NCBI GenBank assembly: GCA_963978905.1
Contig: OZ022256.1
Location: 6,927,501 to 6,991,500 of the forward strand
Reading direction: 5' to 3'
DNA length: 64,000 bases
Source of the DNA: Trichostrongylus colubriformis
Taxonomy: Eukaryota > Nematoda > Chromadorea > Rhabditida > Trichostrongylidae
Shown here: in pieces, positions 48,933 to 61,937 of the stretch
Numbering within the stretch: the first letter of the stretch is position 1
Layout: each line of letters begins with the position of its first letter
Translations under genes and position numbers: made by a program
The notes under the pieces: generated by a model
The model's database searches: none
What the model saw: only the letters and a program-made list of their open reading frames with translations
Told to the model about the DNA's origin: nothing

Positions 48933-51369
48933 GAGCTGGACTTCACATGTGGCTCTCAAATAACTTAAAAGTAGTGCAACTAACTATATAATACCCTCAA
49001 AAGTAATACCCAAAAAACGCAGGACCCTTGATGTAAAGAAACGAAAGCTGTTCGATACTTCAAATAATCTAACTGGACTTTTCATAAGGATGCTAGGTAG
49101 TTCAACAGTAGTACAAGCATGACGAATTCCCGCAAATGTGAAAAGGAAAGTGAGATACCCATCATATAAAGAAAGGAAATATCCAGTGTTCTTTTTTGTA
49201 AGGCAACTACTTGGACTTCTCATAGAACCTCTTGTTAGCTCAAGAAAATATTACAAGGTTGGTAGTATCCCTCATAGTCGAAGTGAAAACTGTAAAACCC
49301 TCACTGTTATGTAAGCAAGCCTAGTGGTAGCTCATAAGGAATTTAGTTGGACTTCACATGCGGCTCTCAAATAACTCAAAAGTAGTGCAACTAACTATAT
49401 AATACCCTCAAAGGTAATACCCGAAAAGCGCAGGACCCTTGATGTAAAGAAACGAAAGCTGTTCGATACTCGAATAATCTAACTGGACTTTTCATAAGGA
49501 TGCTAGGTAGTTCAATCGTAGTAAAGGCATGGCAAAATCCCGAAAATGTGAAAAGGAAAGTGAGATACCCATAATGTTAAGAAAGGAAATATCCAGTATT
49601 CTTTTTTGTAAGGCATCTAATCGGACTTCTCATAGAACCTCTTGTTAGCTCAAGAATATATTATAAGGTTGGTAGTATCTCTCAAATTGAATGCGCAAAC
49701 TATAAAACCCCAGTGTAATGTAGGGAAGCCTGATGGTAGTATGAGGAATTTAGTGGGACTTCACATGCGGCTTTCAAGCAATTCACAAGTAGTGAAACTA
49801 AAGAATACCCTCAAAAGTAAAACCCAAAAGCGTAAGACCCTTGACGTAAAGAAGCGAAAGTTCTTCTTACTTCAAAGATTCTAACTGAACTATTCATAAG
49901 GATGTTTGGTAGTTCAATCGTAGTACAGGCATGACAAAATCCCGCGAATTTGAAAAGGAAAATGAGAAACCCATCATGTTGAGAAAGGAAATATCTATCA
50001 ATCTTTTTTGTAAGGCAACTAATTGGACTTCTCATAGAACCTCTTGTTAGCTCAAGAAAATATTACAAGGTTGGTAGTATCCCTCATAGTCGAAGTGAAA
50101 ACTGTAAAACCCTCACTGTTATGTAAGCAAGCCTAGTGGTAGCTCATAAGGAATTTAGTTGGACTTCACATGCGGCTCTCAAATAACTCAAAAGTAGTGC
50201 AACTAACTATATAATACCCTCAAAGGTAATACCCGAAAAGCGCAGGACCCTTGATGTAAAGAAACGAAAGCTGTTCGATACTCGAATAATCTAACTGGAC
50301 TTTTCATAAGGATGCTAGGTAGTTCAATCGTAGTAAAGGCATGGCAAAATCCCGCAAATGTGAAAAGGAAAGTGAGATACCCATAATGTTAAGAAAGGAA
50401 ATATCCAGTATTCTTTTTTGTAAGGCATCTAATCGGACTTCTCATAGAACCTCTTGTTAGCTCAAGAATATATTATAAGGTTGGTAGTATCTCTCAAATT
50501 GAAAGCGCAAACTATAAAACCCCCAGTGTAATGTAGGGAAGCCTGATGGTAGTATGAGGAATTTAGTGGGACTTCACATGCGGCTTTCAAGCAATTCACA
50601 AGTAGTGAAACTAAAGAATACCCTCAAAAGTAAAACCCAAAAGCGTAAGACCCTTGATGTAAAGAAGCGAAAGTTCTTCGTACTTCAAAGATTCTAACTG
50701 AACTATTCATAAGGATGTTTGGTAGTTCAATCGTAGTACAGGCATGACAAAATCCCGCGAATTTGAAAAGGAAAATGAGAAACCCATCATGTTGAGAAAG
50801 GAAATATCTATCAATCTTTTTTGTAAGGCAGTTTAGTGGACTTCTTATTTAGCCTCTTGGTAGTTCACGAAAATTTCACAAGATCGGTAGTATCCCTCGA
50901 AATGAAAGTGAAAACTACAAAACTCCCAGTGTAATGTAGGGAAGCCTAATGGTAGTATGAGGAATTTTTTGGGACTTCACATGCGGCTCTCAAATAACTT
51001 AGAAGTAGTGCAACTAACTAAAGAATACCCTCAAAAGTAATACCCAAAAAGCGCAGGACCCTTGATGTAAAGAAACGAAAGCTGTTCGATACTTTAAAGA
51101 ATCCAACTGGACTTCTCATAAGGATGCTAGGTAGTTCAGTCGTAGTACAGGCATGACAAAATCCCGCAAATGTGAAAAGTAAAGTGAGAAACCCATAATG
51201 TTAAGAAAGGAAATATCCAGTATTCTTTTTTGTAAGGCAACTAATCGGACTTCTCATAGAACCTCTTGTTAGCTCAAGAATATATTATAAGGTTGGTAGT
51301 ATCTCTCAAATTGAAAGCGAAAACTATAAAACCCCCAATGTAATGTAAGGAAGCCTAATGGTAGCTCAA
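48933..51369. repeat. HOR block 6, six monomers (2437 bp)
   Basis: This block stands in place of a 5+8 pair. It opens like block 5 and ends like block 8c but has only one TTGAATGCGCAAAC monomer (near 49687). It is 812 bp shorter than 8c and 2847 bp (seven monomers) shorter than the full HOR. Confidence 0.85.
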
Positions 51370-53404
51370 GAGCTGGACTTCACATGTGGCTCTCAAATAA
51401 CTTAAAAGTAGTGCAACTAACTATATAATACCCTCAAAAGTAATACCCAAAAAACGCAGGACCCTTGATGTAAAGAAACGAAAGCTGTTCGATACTTCAA
51501 ATAATCTAACTGGACTTTTCATAAGGATGCTAGGTAGTTCAACAGTAGTACAAGCATGACGAATTCCCGCAAATGTGAAAAGGAAAGTGAGATACCCATC
51601 ATATAAAGAAAGGAAATATCCAGTGTTCTTTTTTGTAAGGCAACTACTTGGACTTCTCATAGAACCTCTTGTTAGCTCAAGAAAATATTACAAGGTTGGT
51701 AGTATCCCTCATAGTCGAAGTGAAAACTGTAAAACCCTCACTGTTATGTAAGCAAGCCTAGTGGTAGCTCATAAGGAATTTAGTTGGACTTCACATGCGG
51801 CTCTCAAATAACTCAAAAGTAGTGCAACTAACTATATAATACCCTCAAAGGTAATACCCGAAAAGCGCAGGACCCTTGATGTAAAGAAACGAAAGCTGTT
51901 CGATACTCGAATAATCTAACTGGACTTTTCATAAGGATGCTAGGTAGTTCAATCGTAGTAAAGGCATGGCAAAATCCCGAAAATGTGAAAAGGAAAGTGA
52001 GATACCCATAATGTTAAGAAAGGAAATATCCAGTATTCTTTTTTGTAAGGCATCTAATCGGACTTCTCATAGAACCTCTTGTTAGCTCAAGAATATATTA
52101 TAAGGTTGGTAGTATCTCTCATAGTCGAAGTGAAAACTGTAAAACCCTCACTGTTATGTAAGCAAGCCTAGTGGTAGCTCATAAGGAATTTAGTTGGACT
52201 TCACATGCGGCTCTCAAATAACTCAAAAGTAGTGCAACTAACTATATAATACCCTCAAAGGTAATACCCGAAAAGCGCAGGACCCTTGATGTAAAGAAAC
52301 GAAAGCTGTTCGATACTCGAATAATCTAACTGGACTTTTCATAAGGATGCTAGGTAGTTCAATCGTAGTAAAGGCATGGCAAAATCCCGCAAATGTGAAA
52401 AGGAAAGTGAGATACCCATAATGTTAAGAAAGGAAATATCCAGTATTCTTTTTTGTAAGGCATCTAATCGGACTTCTCATAGAACCTCTTGTTAGCTCAA
52501 GAATATATTATAAGGTTGGTAGTATCTCTCAAATTGAAAGCGCAAACTATAAAACCCCCAGTGTAATGTAGGGAAGCCTGATGGTAGTATGAGGAATTTA
52601 GTGGGACTTCACATGCGGCTTTCAAGCAATTCACAAGTAGTGAAACTAAAGAATACCCTCAAAAGTAAAACCCAAAAGCGTAAGACCCTTGATGTAAAGA
52701 AGCGAAAGTTCTTCGTACTTCAAAGATTCTAACTGAACTATTCATAAGGATGTTTGGTAGTTCAATCGTAGTACAGGCATGACAAAATCCCGCGAATTTG
52801 AAAAGGAAAATGAGAAACCCATCATGTTGAGAAAGGAAATATCTATCAATCTTTTTTGTAAGGCAGTTTAGTGGACTTCTTATTTAGCCTCTTGGTAGTT
52901 CACGAAAATTTCACAAGATCGGTAGTATCCCTCGAAATGAAAGTGAAAACTACAAAACTCCCAGTGTAATGTAGGGAAGCCTAATGGTAGTATGAGGAAT
53001 TTTTTGGGACTTCACATGCGGCTCTCAAATAACTTAGAAGTAGTGCAACTAACTAAAGAATACCCTCAAAAGTAATACCCAAAAAGCGCAGGACCCTTGA
53101 TGTAAAGAAACGAAAGCTGTTCGATACTTTAAAGAATCCAACTGGACTTCTCATAAGGATGCTAGGTAGTTCAGTCGTAGTACAGGCATGACAAAATCCC
53201 GCAAATGTGAAAAGTAAAGTGAGAAACCCATAATGTTAAGAAAGGAAATATCCAGTATTCTTTTTTGTAAGGCAACTAATCGGACTTCTCATAGAACCTC
53301 TTGTTAGCTCAAGAATATATTATAAGGTTGGTAGTATCTCTCAAATTGAAAGCGAAAACTATAAAACCCCCAATGTAATGTAAGGAAGCCTAATGGTAGC
53401 TCAA
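51370..53404. repeat. HOR block 5, copy 3
   Basis: Same length and variant order as 43649-45683 (offset 7721 bp). No difference was noticed where the two were compared line by line. Confidence 0.87.
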
Positions 53405-56400
53405 GAGCTGGACTTCACATGTGGCTCTCAAATAACTTAAAAGTAGTGCAACTAACTATATAATACCCTCAAAAGTAATACCCAAAAAACGCAGGACCCT
53501 TGATGTAAAGAAACGAAAGCTGTTCGATACTTCAAATAATCTAACTGGACTTTTCATAAGGATGCTAGGTAGTTCAACAGTAGTACAAGCATGACGAATT
53601 CCCGCAAATGTGAAAAGGAAAGTGAGATACCCATCATATAAAGAAAGGAAATATCCAGTATTCTTTTTTGTAAGGCATCTAATCGGACTTCTCATAGAAC
53701 CTCTTGTTAGCTCAAGAAAATATTACAAGGTTGGTAGTATCCCTCATAGTCGAAGTGAAAACTGTAAAACCCTCACTGTTATGTAAGCAAGCCTAGTGGT
53801 AGCTCATAAGGAATTTAGTTGGACTTCACATGCGGCTCTCAAATAACTCAAAAGTAGTGCAACTAACTATATAATACCCTCAAAGGTAATACCCGAAAAG
53901 CGCAGGACCCTTGATGTAAAGAAACGAAAGCTGTTCGATACTCGAATAATCTAACTGGACTTTTCATAAGGATGCTAGGTAGTTCAATCGTAGTAAAGGC
54001 ATGGCAAAATCCCGAAAATGTGAAAAGGAAAGTGAGATACCCATAATGTTAAGAAAGGAAATATCCAGTATTCTTTTTTGTAAGGCATCTAATCGGACTT
54101 CTCATAGAACCTCTTGTTAGCTCAAGAATATATTATAAGGTTGGTAGTATCTCTCAAATTGAATGCGCAAACTATAAAACCCCAGTGTAATGTAGGGAAG
54201 CCTGATGGTAGTATGAGGAATTTAGTGGGACTTCACATGCGGCTTTCAAGCAATTCACAAGTAGTGAAACTAAAGAATACCCTCAAAAGTAAAACCCAAA
54301 AGCGTAAGACCCTTGACGTAAAGAAGCGAAAGTTCTTCTTACTTCAAAGATTCTAACTGAACTATTCATAAGGATGTTTGGTAGTTCAATCGTAGTACAG
54401 GCATGACAAAATCCCGCGAATTTGAAAAGGAAAATGAGAAACCCATCATGTTGAGAAAGGAAATATCTATCAATCTTTTTTGTAAGGCAACTAATTGGAC
54501 TTCTCATAGAACCTCTTGTTAGCTCAAGAAAATATTACAAGGTTGGTAGTATCCCTCATAGTCGAAGTGAAAACTGTAAAACCCTCACTGTTATGTAAGC
54601 AAGCCTAGTGGTAGCTCATAAGGAATTTAGTTGGACTTCACATGCGGCTCTCAAATAACTCAAAAGTAGTGCAACTAACTATATAATACCCTCAAAGGTA
54701 ATACCCGAAAAGCGCAGGACCCTTGATGTAAAGAAACGAAAGCTGTTCGATACTCGAATAATCTAACTGGACTTTTCATAAGGATGCTAGGTAGTTCAAT
54801 CGTAGTAAAGGCATGGCAAAATCCCGAAAATGTGAAAAGGAAAGTGAGATACCCATAATGTTAAGAAAGGAAATATCCAGTATTCTTTTTTGTAAGGCAT
54901 CTAATCGGACTTCTCATAGAACCTCTTGTTAGCTCAAGAATATATTATAAGGTTGGTAGTATCTCTCAAATTGAATGCGCAAACTATAAAACCCCAGTGT
55001 AATGTAGGGAAGCCTGATGGTAGTATGAGGAATTTAGTGGGACTTCACATGCGGCTTTCAAGCAATTCACAAGTAGTGAAACTAAAGAATACCCTCAAAA
55101 GTAAAACCCAAAAGCGTAAGACCCTTGACGTAAAGAAGCGAAAGTTCTTCTTACTTCAAAGATTCTAACTGAACTATTCATAAGGATGTTTGGTAGTTCA
55201 ATCGTAGTACAGGCATGACAAAATCCCGCGAATTTGAAAAGGAAAATGAGAAACCCATCATGTTGAGAAAGGAAATATCTATCAATCTTTTTTGTAAGGC
55301 AACTAATTGGACTTCTCATAGAACCTCTTGTTAGCTCAAGAAAATATTACAAGGTTGGTAGTATCCCTCATAGTCGAAGTGAAAACTGTAAAACCCTCAC
55401 TGTTATGTAAGCAAGCCTAGTGGTAGCTCATAAGGAATTTAGTTGGACTTCACATGCGGCTCTCAAATAACTCAAAAGTAGTGCAACTAACTATATAATA
55501 CCCTCAAAGGTAATACCCGAAAAGCGCAGGACCCTTGATGTAAAGAAACGAAAGCTGTTCGATACTCGAATAATCTAACTGGACTTTTCATAAGGATGCT
55601 AGGTAGTTCAATCGTAGTAAAGGCATGGCAAAATCCCGCAAATGTGAAAAGGAAAGTGAGATACCCATAATGTTAAGAAAGGAAATATCCAGTATTCTTT
55701 TTTGTAAGGCATCTAATCGGACTTCTCATAGAACCTCTTGTTAGCTCAAGAATATATTATAAGGTTGGTAGTATCTCTCAAATTGAAAGCGCAAACTATA
55801 AAACCCCCAGTGTAATGTAGGGAAGCCTGATGGTAGTATGAGGAATTTAGTGGGACTTCACATGCGGCTTTCAAGCAATTCACAAGTAGTGAAACTAAAG
55901 AATACCCTCAAAAGTAAAACCCAAAAGCGTAAGACCCTTGATGTAAAGAAGCGAAAGTTCTTCGTACTTCAAAGATTCTAACTGAACTATTCATAAGGAT
56001 GTTTGGTAGTTCAATCGTAGTACAGGCATGACAAAATCCCGCGAATTTGAAAAGGAAAATGAGAAACCCATCATGTTGAGAAAGGAAATATCTATCAATC
56101 TTTTTTGTAAGGCAGTTTAGTGGACTTCTTATTTAGCCTCTTGGTAGTTCACGAAAATTTCACAAGATCGGTAGTATCCCTCGAAATGAAAGTGAAAACT
56201 ACAAAACTCCCAGTGTAATGTAGGGAAGCCTAATGGTAGTATGAGGAATTTTTTGGGACTTCACATGCGGCTCTCAAATAACTTAGAAGTAGTGCAACTA
56301 ACTAAAGAATACCCTCAAAAGTAATACCCAAAAAGCGCAGGACCCTTGATGTAAAGAAACGAAAGCTGTTCGATACTTTAAAGAATCCAACTGGACTTCT

Positions 56401-56653
56401 CATAAGGATGCTAGGTAGTTCAGTCGTAGTACAGGCATGACAAAATCCCGCAAATGTGAAAAGTAAAGTGAGAAACCCATAATGTTAAGAAAGGAAATAT
56501 CCAGTATTCTTTTTTGTAAGGCAACTAATCGGACTTCTCATAGAACCTCTTGTTAGCTCAAGAATATATTATAAGGTTGGTAGTATCTCTCAAATTGAAA
56601 GCGAAAACTATAAAACCCCCAATGTAATGTAAGGAAGCCTAATGGTAGCTCAA
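53405..56653. repeat. HOR block 8c, copy 2
   Basis: Same length and internal two-monomer duplication (TTGAATGCGCAAAC near 54159 and 54971) as 45684-48932. It closes the second full 13-monomer HOR. Confidence 0.87.
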
Positions 56654-58688
56654 GAGCTGGACTTCACATGTGGCTCTCAAATAACTTAAAAGTAGTGCAA
56701 CTAACTATATAATACCCTCAAAAGTAATACCCAAAAAACGCAGGACCCTTGATGTAAAGAAACGAAAGCTGTTCGATACTTCAAATAATCTAACTGGACT
56801 TTTCATAAGGATGCTAGGTAGTTCAACAGTAGTACAAGCATGACGAATTCCCGCAAATGTGAAAAGGAAAGTGAGATACCCATCATATAAAGAAAGGAAA
56901 TATCCAGTGTTCTTTTTTGTAAGGCAACTACTTGGACTTCTCATAGAACCTCTTGTTAGCTCAAGAAAATATTACAAGGTTGGTAGTATCCCTCATAGTC
57001 GAAGTGAAAACTGTAAAACCCTCACTGTTATGTAAGCAAGCCTAGTGGTAGCTCATAAGGAATTTAGTTGGACTTCACATGCGGCTCTCAAATAACTCAA
57101 AAGTAGTGCAACTAACTATATAATACCCTCAAAGGTAATACCCGAAAAGCGCAGGACCCTTGATGTAAAGAAACGAAAGCTGTTCGATACTCGAATAATC
57201 TAACTGGACTTTTCATAAGGATGCTAGGTAGTTCAATCGTAGTAAAGGCATGGCAAAATCCCGAAAATGTGAAAAGGAAAGTGAGATACCCATAATGTTA
57301 AGAAAGGAAATATCCAGTATTCTTTTTTGTAAGGCATCTAATCGGACTTCTCATAGAACCTCTTGTTAGCTCAAGAATATATTATAAGGTTGGTAGTATC
57401 TCTCATAGTCGAAGTGAAAACTGTAAAACCCTCACTGTTATGTAAGCAAGCCTAGTGGTAGCTCATAAGGAATTTAGTTGGACTTCACATGCGGCTCTCA
57501 AATAACTCAAAAGTAGTGCAACTAACTATATAATACCCTCAAAGGTAATACCCGAAAAGCGCAGGACCCTTGATGTAAAGAAACGAAAGCTGTTCGATAC
57601 TCGAATAATCTAACTGGACTTTTCATAAGGATGCTAGGTAGTTCAATCGTAGTAAAGGCATGGCAAAATCCCGCAAATGTGAAAAGGAAAGTGAGATACC
57701 CATAATGTTAAGAAAGGAAATATCCAGTATTCTTTTTTGTAAGGCATCTAATCGGACTTCTCATAGAACCTCTTGTTAGCTCAAGAATATATTATAAGGT
57801 TGGTAGTATCTCTCAAATTGAAAGCGCAAACTATAAAACCCCCAGTGTAATGTAGGGAAGCCTGATGGTAGTATGAGGAATTTAGTGGGACTTCACATGC
57901 GGCTTTCAAGCAATTCACAAGTAGTGAAACTAAAGAATACCCTCAAAAGTAAAACCCAAAAGCGTAAGACCCTTGATGTAAAGAAGCGAAAGTTCTTCGT
58001 ACTTCAAAGATTCTAACTGAACTATTCATAAGGATGTTTGGTAGTTCAATCGTAGTACAGGCATGACAAAATCCCGCGAATTTGAAAAGGAAAATGAGAA
58101 ACCCATCATGTTGAGAAAGGAAATATCTATCAATCTTTTTTGTAAGGCAGTTTAGTGGACTTCTTATTTAGCCTCTTGGTAGTTCACGAAAATTTCACAA
58201 GATCGGTAGTATCCCTCGAAATGAAAGTGAAAACTACAAAACTCCCAGTGTAATGTAGGGAAGCCTAATGGTAGTATGAGGAATTTTTTGGGACTTCACA
58301 TGCGGCTCTCAAATAACTTAGAAGTAGTGCAACTAACTAAAGAATACCCTCAAAAGTAATACCCAAAAAGCGCAGGACCCTTGATGTAAAGAAACGAAAG
58401 CTGTTCGATACTTTAAAGAATCCAACTGGACTTCTCATAAGGATGCTAGGTAGTTCAGTCGTAGTACAGGCATGACAAAATCCCGCAAATGTGAAAAGTA
58501 AAGTGAGAAACCCATAATGTTAAGAAAGGAAATATCCAGTATTCTTTTTTGTAAGGCAACTAATCGGACTTCTCATAGAACCTCTTGTTAGCTCAAGAAT
58601 ATATTATAAGGTTGGTAGTATCTCTCAAATTGAAAGCGAAAACTATAAAACCCCCAATGTAATGTAAGGAAGCCTAATGGTAGCTCAA
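56654..58688. repeat. HOR block 5, copy 4
   Basis: It follows the preceding HOR directly in head-to-tail order with a constant offset of 5284 bp from copy 3. Confidence 0.87.
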
Positions 58689-61600
58689 GAGCTGGACTTC
58701 ACATGTGGCTCTCAAATAACTTAAAAGTAGTGCAACTAACTATATAATACCCTCAAAAGTAATACCCAAAAAACGCAGGACCCTTGATGTAAAGAAACGA
58801 AAGCTGTTCGATACTTCAAATAATCTAACTGGACTTTTCATAAGGATGCTAGGTAGTTCAACAGTAGTACAAGCATGACGAATTCCCGCAAATGTGAAAA
58901 GGAAAGTGAGATACCCATCATATAAAGAAAGGAAATATCCAGTATTCTTTTTTGTAAGGCATCTAATCGGACTTCTCATAGAACCTCTTGTTAGCTCAAG
59001 AAAATATTACAAGGTTGGTAGTATCCCTCATAGTCGAAGTGAAAACTGTAAAACCCTCACTGTTATGTAAGCAAGCCTAGTGGTAGCTCATAAGGAATTT
59101 AGTTGGACTTCACATGCGGCTCTCAAATAACTCAAAAGTAGTGCAACTAACTATATAATACCCTCAAAGGTAATACCCGAAAAGCGCAGGACCCTTGATG
59201 TAAAGAAACGAAAGCTGTTCGATACTCGAATAATCTAACTGGACTTTTCATAAGGATGCTAGGTAGTTCAATCGTAGTAAAGGCATGGCAAAATCCCGAA
59301 AATGTGAAAAGGAAAGTGAGATACCCATAATGTTAAGAAAGGAAATATCCAGTATTCTTTTTTGTAAGGCATCTAATCGGACTTCTCATAGAACCTCTTG
59401 TTAGCTCAAGAATATATTATAAGGTTGGTAGTATCTCTCAAATTGAATGCGCAAACTATAAAACCCCAGTGTAATGTAGGGAAGCCTGATGGTAGTATGA
59501 GGAATTTAGTGGGACTTCACATGCGGCTTTCAAGCAATTCACAAGTAGTGAAACTAAAGAATACCCTCAAAAGTAAAACCCAAAAGCGTAAGACCCTTGA
59601 CGTAAAGAAGCGAAAGTTCTTCTTACTTCAAAGATTCTAACTGAACTATTCATAAGGATGTTTGGTAGTTCAATCGTAGTACAGGCATGACAAAATCCCG
59701 CGAATTTGAAAAGGAAAATGAGAAACCCATCATGTTGAGAAAGGAAATATCTATCAATCTTTTTTGTAAGGCAACTAATTGGACTTCTCATAGAACCTCT
59801 TGTTAGCTCAAGAAAATATTACAAGGTTGGTAGTATCCCTCATAGTCGAAGTGAAAACTGTAAAACCCTCACTGTTATGTAAGCAAGCCTAGTGGTAGCT
59901 CATAAGGAATTTAGTTGGACTTCACATGCGGCTCTCAAATAACTCAAAAGTAGTGCAACTAACTATATAATACCCTCAAAGGTAATACCCGAAAAGCGCA
60001 GGACCCTTGATGTAAAGAAACGAAAGCTGTTCGATACTCGAATAATCTAACTGGACTTTTCATAAGGATGCTAGGTAGTTCAATCGTAGTAAAGGCATGG
60101 CAAAATCCCGAAAATGTGAAAAGGAAAGTGAGATACCCATAATGTTAAGAAAGGAAATATCCAGTATTCTTTTTTGTAAGGCATCTAATCGGACTTCTCA
60201 TAGAACCTCTTGTTAGCTCAAGAATATATTATAAGGTTGGTAGTATCTCTCAAATTGAATGCGCAAACTATAAAACCCCAGTGTAATGTAGGGAAGCCTG
60301 ATGGTAGTATGAGGAATTTAGTGGGACTTCACATGCGGCTTTCAAGCAATTCACAAGTAGTGAAACTAAAGAATACCCTCAAAAGTAAAACCCAAAAGCG
60401 TAAGACCCTTGACGTAAAGAAGCGAAAGTTCTTCTTACTTCAAAGATTCTAACTGAACTATTCATAAGGATGTTTGGTAGTTCAATCGTAGTACAGGCAT
60501 GACAAAATCCCGCGAATTTGAAAAGGAAAATGAGAAACCCATCATGTTGAGAAAGGAAATATCTATCAATCTTTTTTGTAAGGCAACTAATTGGACTTCT
60601 CATAGAACCTCTTGTTAGCTCAAGAAAATATTACAAGGTTGGTAGTATCCCTCATAGTCGAAGTGAAAACTGTAAAACCCTCACTGTTATGTAAGCAAGC
60701 CTAGTGGTAGCTCATAAGGAATTTAGTTGGACTTCACATGCGGCTCTCAAATAACTCAAAAGTAGTGCAACTAACTATATAATACCCTCAAAGGTAATAC
60801 CCGAAAAGCGCAGGACCCTTGATGTAAAGAAACGAAAGCTGTTCGATACTCGAATAATCTAACTGGACTTTTCATAAGGATGCTAGGTAGTTCAATCGTA
60901 GTAAAGGCATGGCAAAATCCCGCAAATGTGAAAAGGAAAGTGAGATACCCATAATGTTAAGAAAGGAAATATCCAGTATTCTTTTTTGTAAGGCATCTAA
61001 TCGGACTTCTCATAGAACCTCTTGTTAGCTCAAGAATATATTATAAGGTTGGTAGTATCTCTCAAATTGAAAGCGCAAACTATAAAACCCCCAGTGTAAT
61101 GTAGGGAAGCCTGATGGTAGTATGAGGAATTTAGTGGGACTTCACATGCGGCTTTCAAGCAATTCACAAGTAGTGAAACTAAAGAATACCCTCAAAAGTA
61201 AAACCCAAAAGCGTAAGACCCTTGATGTAAAGAAGCGAAAGTTCTTCGTACTTCAGAGATTCTAACTGAACTATTCATAAGGATGTTTGGTAGTTCAATC
61301 GTAGTACAGGCATGACAAAATCCCGCGAATTTGAAAAGGAAAATGAGAAACCCATCATGTTGAGAAAGGAAATATCTATCAATCTTTTTTGTAAGGCAGT
61401 TTAGTGGACTTCTTATTTAGCCTCTTGGTAGTTCACGAAAATTTCACAAGATCGGTAGTATCCCTCGAAATGAAAGTGAAAACTACAAAACTCCCAGTGT
61501 AATGTAGGGAAGCCTAATGGTAGTATGAGGAATTTTTTGGGACTTCACATGCGGCTCTCAAATAACTTAGAAGTAGTGCAACTAACTAAAGAATACCCTC

Positions 61601-61937
61601 AAAAGTAATACCCAAAAAGCGCAGGACCCTTGATGTAAAGAAACGAAAGCTGTTCGATACTTTAAAGAATCCAACTGGACTTCTCATAAGGATGCTAGGT
61701 AGTTCAGTCGTAGTACAGGCATGACAAAATCCCGCAAATGTGAAAAGTAAAGTGAGAAACCCATAATGTTAAGAAAGGAAATATCCAGTATTCTTTTTTG
61801 TAAGGCAACTAATCGGACTTCTCATAGAACCTCTTGTTAGCTCAAGAATATATTATAAGGTTGGTAGTATCTCTCAAATTGAAAGCGAAAACTATAAAAC
61901 CCCCAATGTAATGTAAGGAAGCCTAATGGTAGCTCAA
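58689..61937. repeat. HOR block 8c, copy 3
   Basis: Offset 5284 bp from copy 2. One single-base difference was seen: CTTCAGAGAT at 61251-61260, where the previous copy has CTTCAAAGAT (A to G at 61256). Confidence 0.87.
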
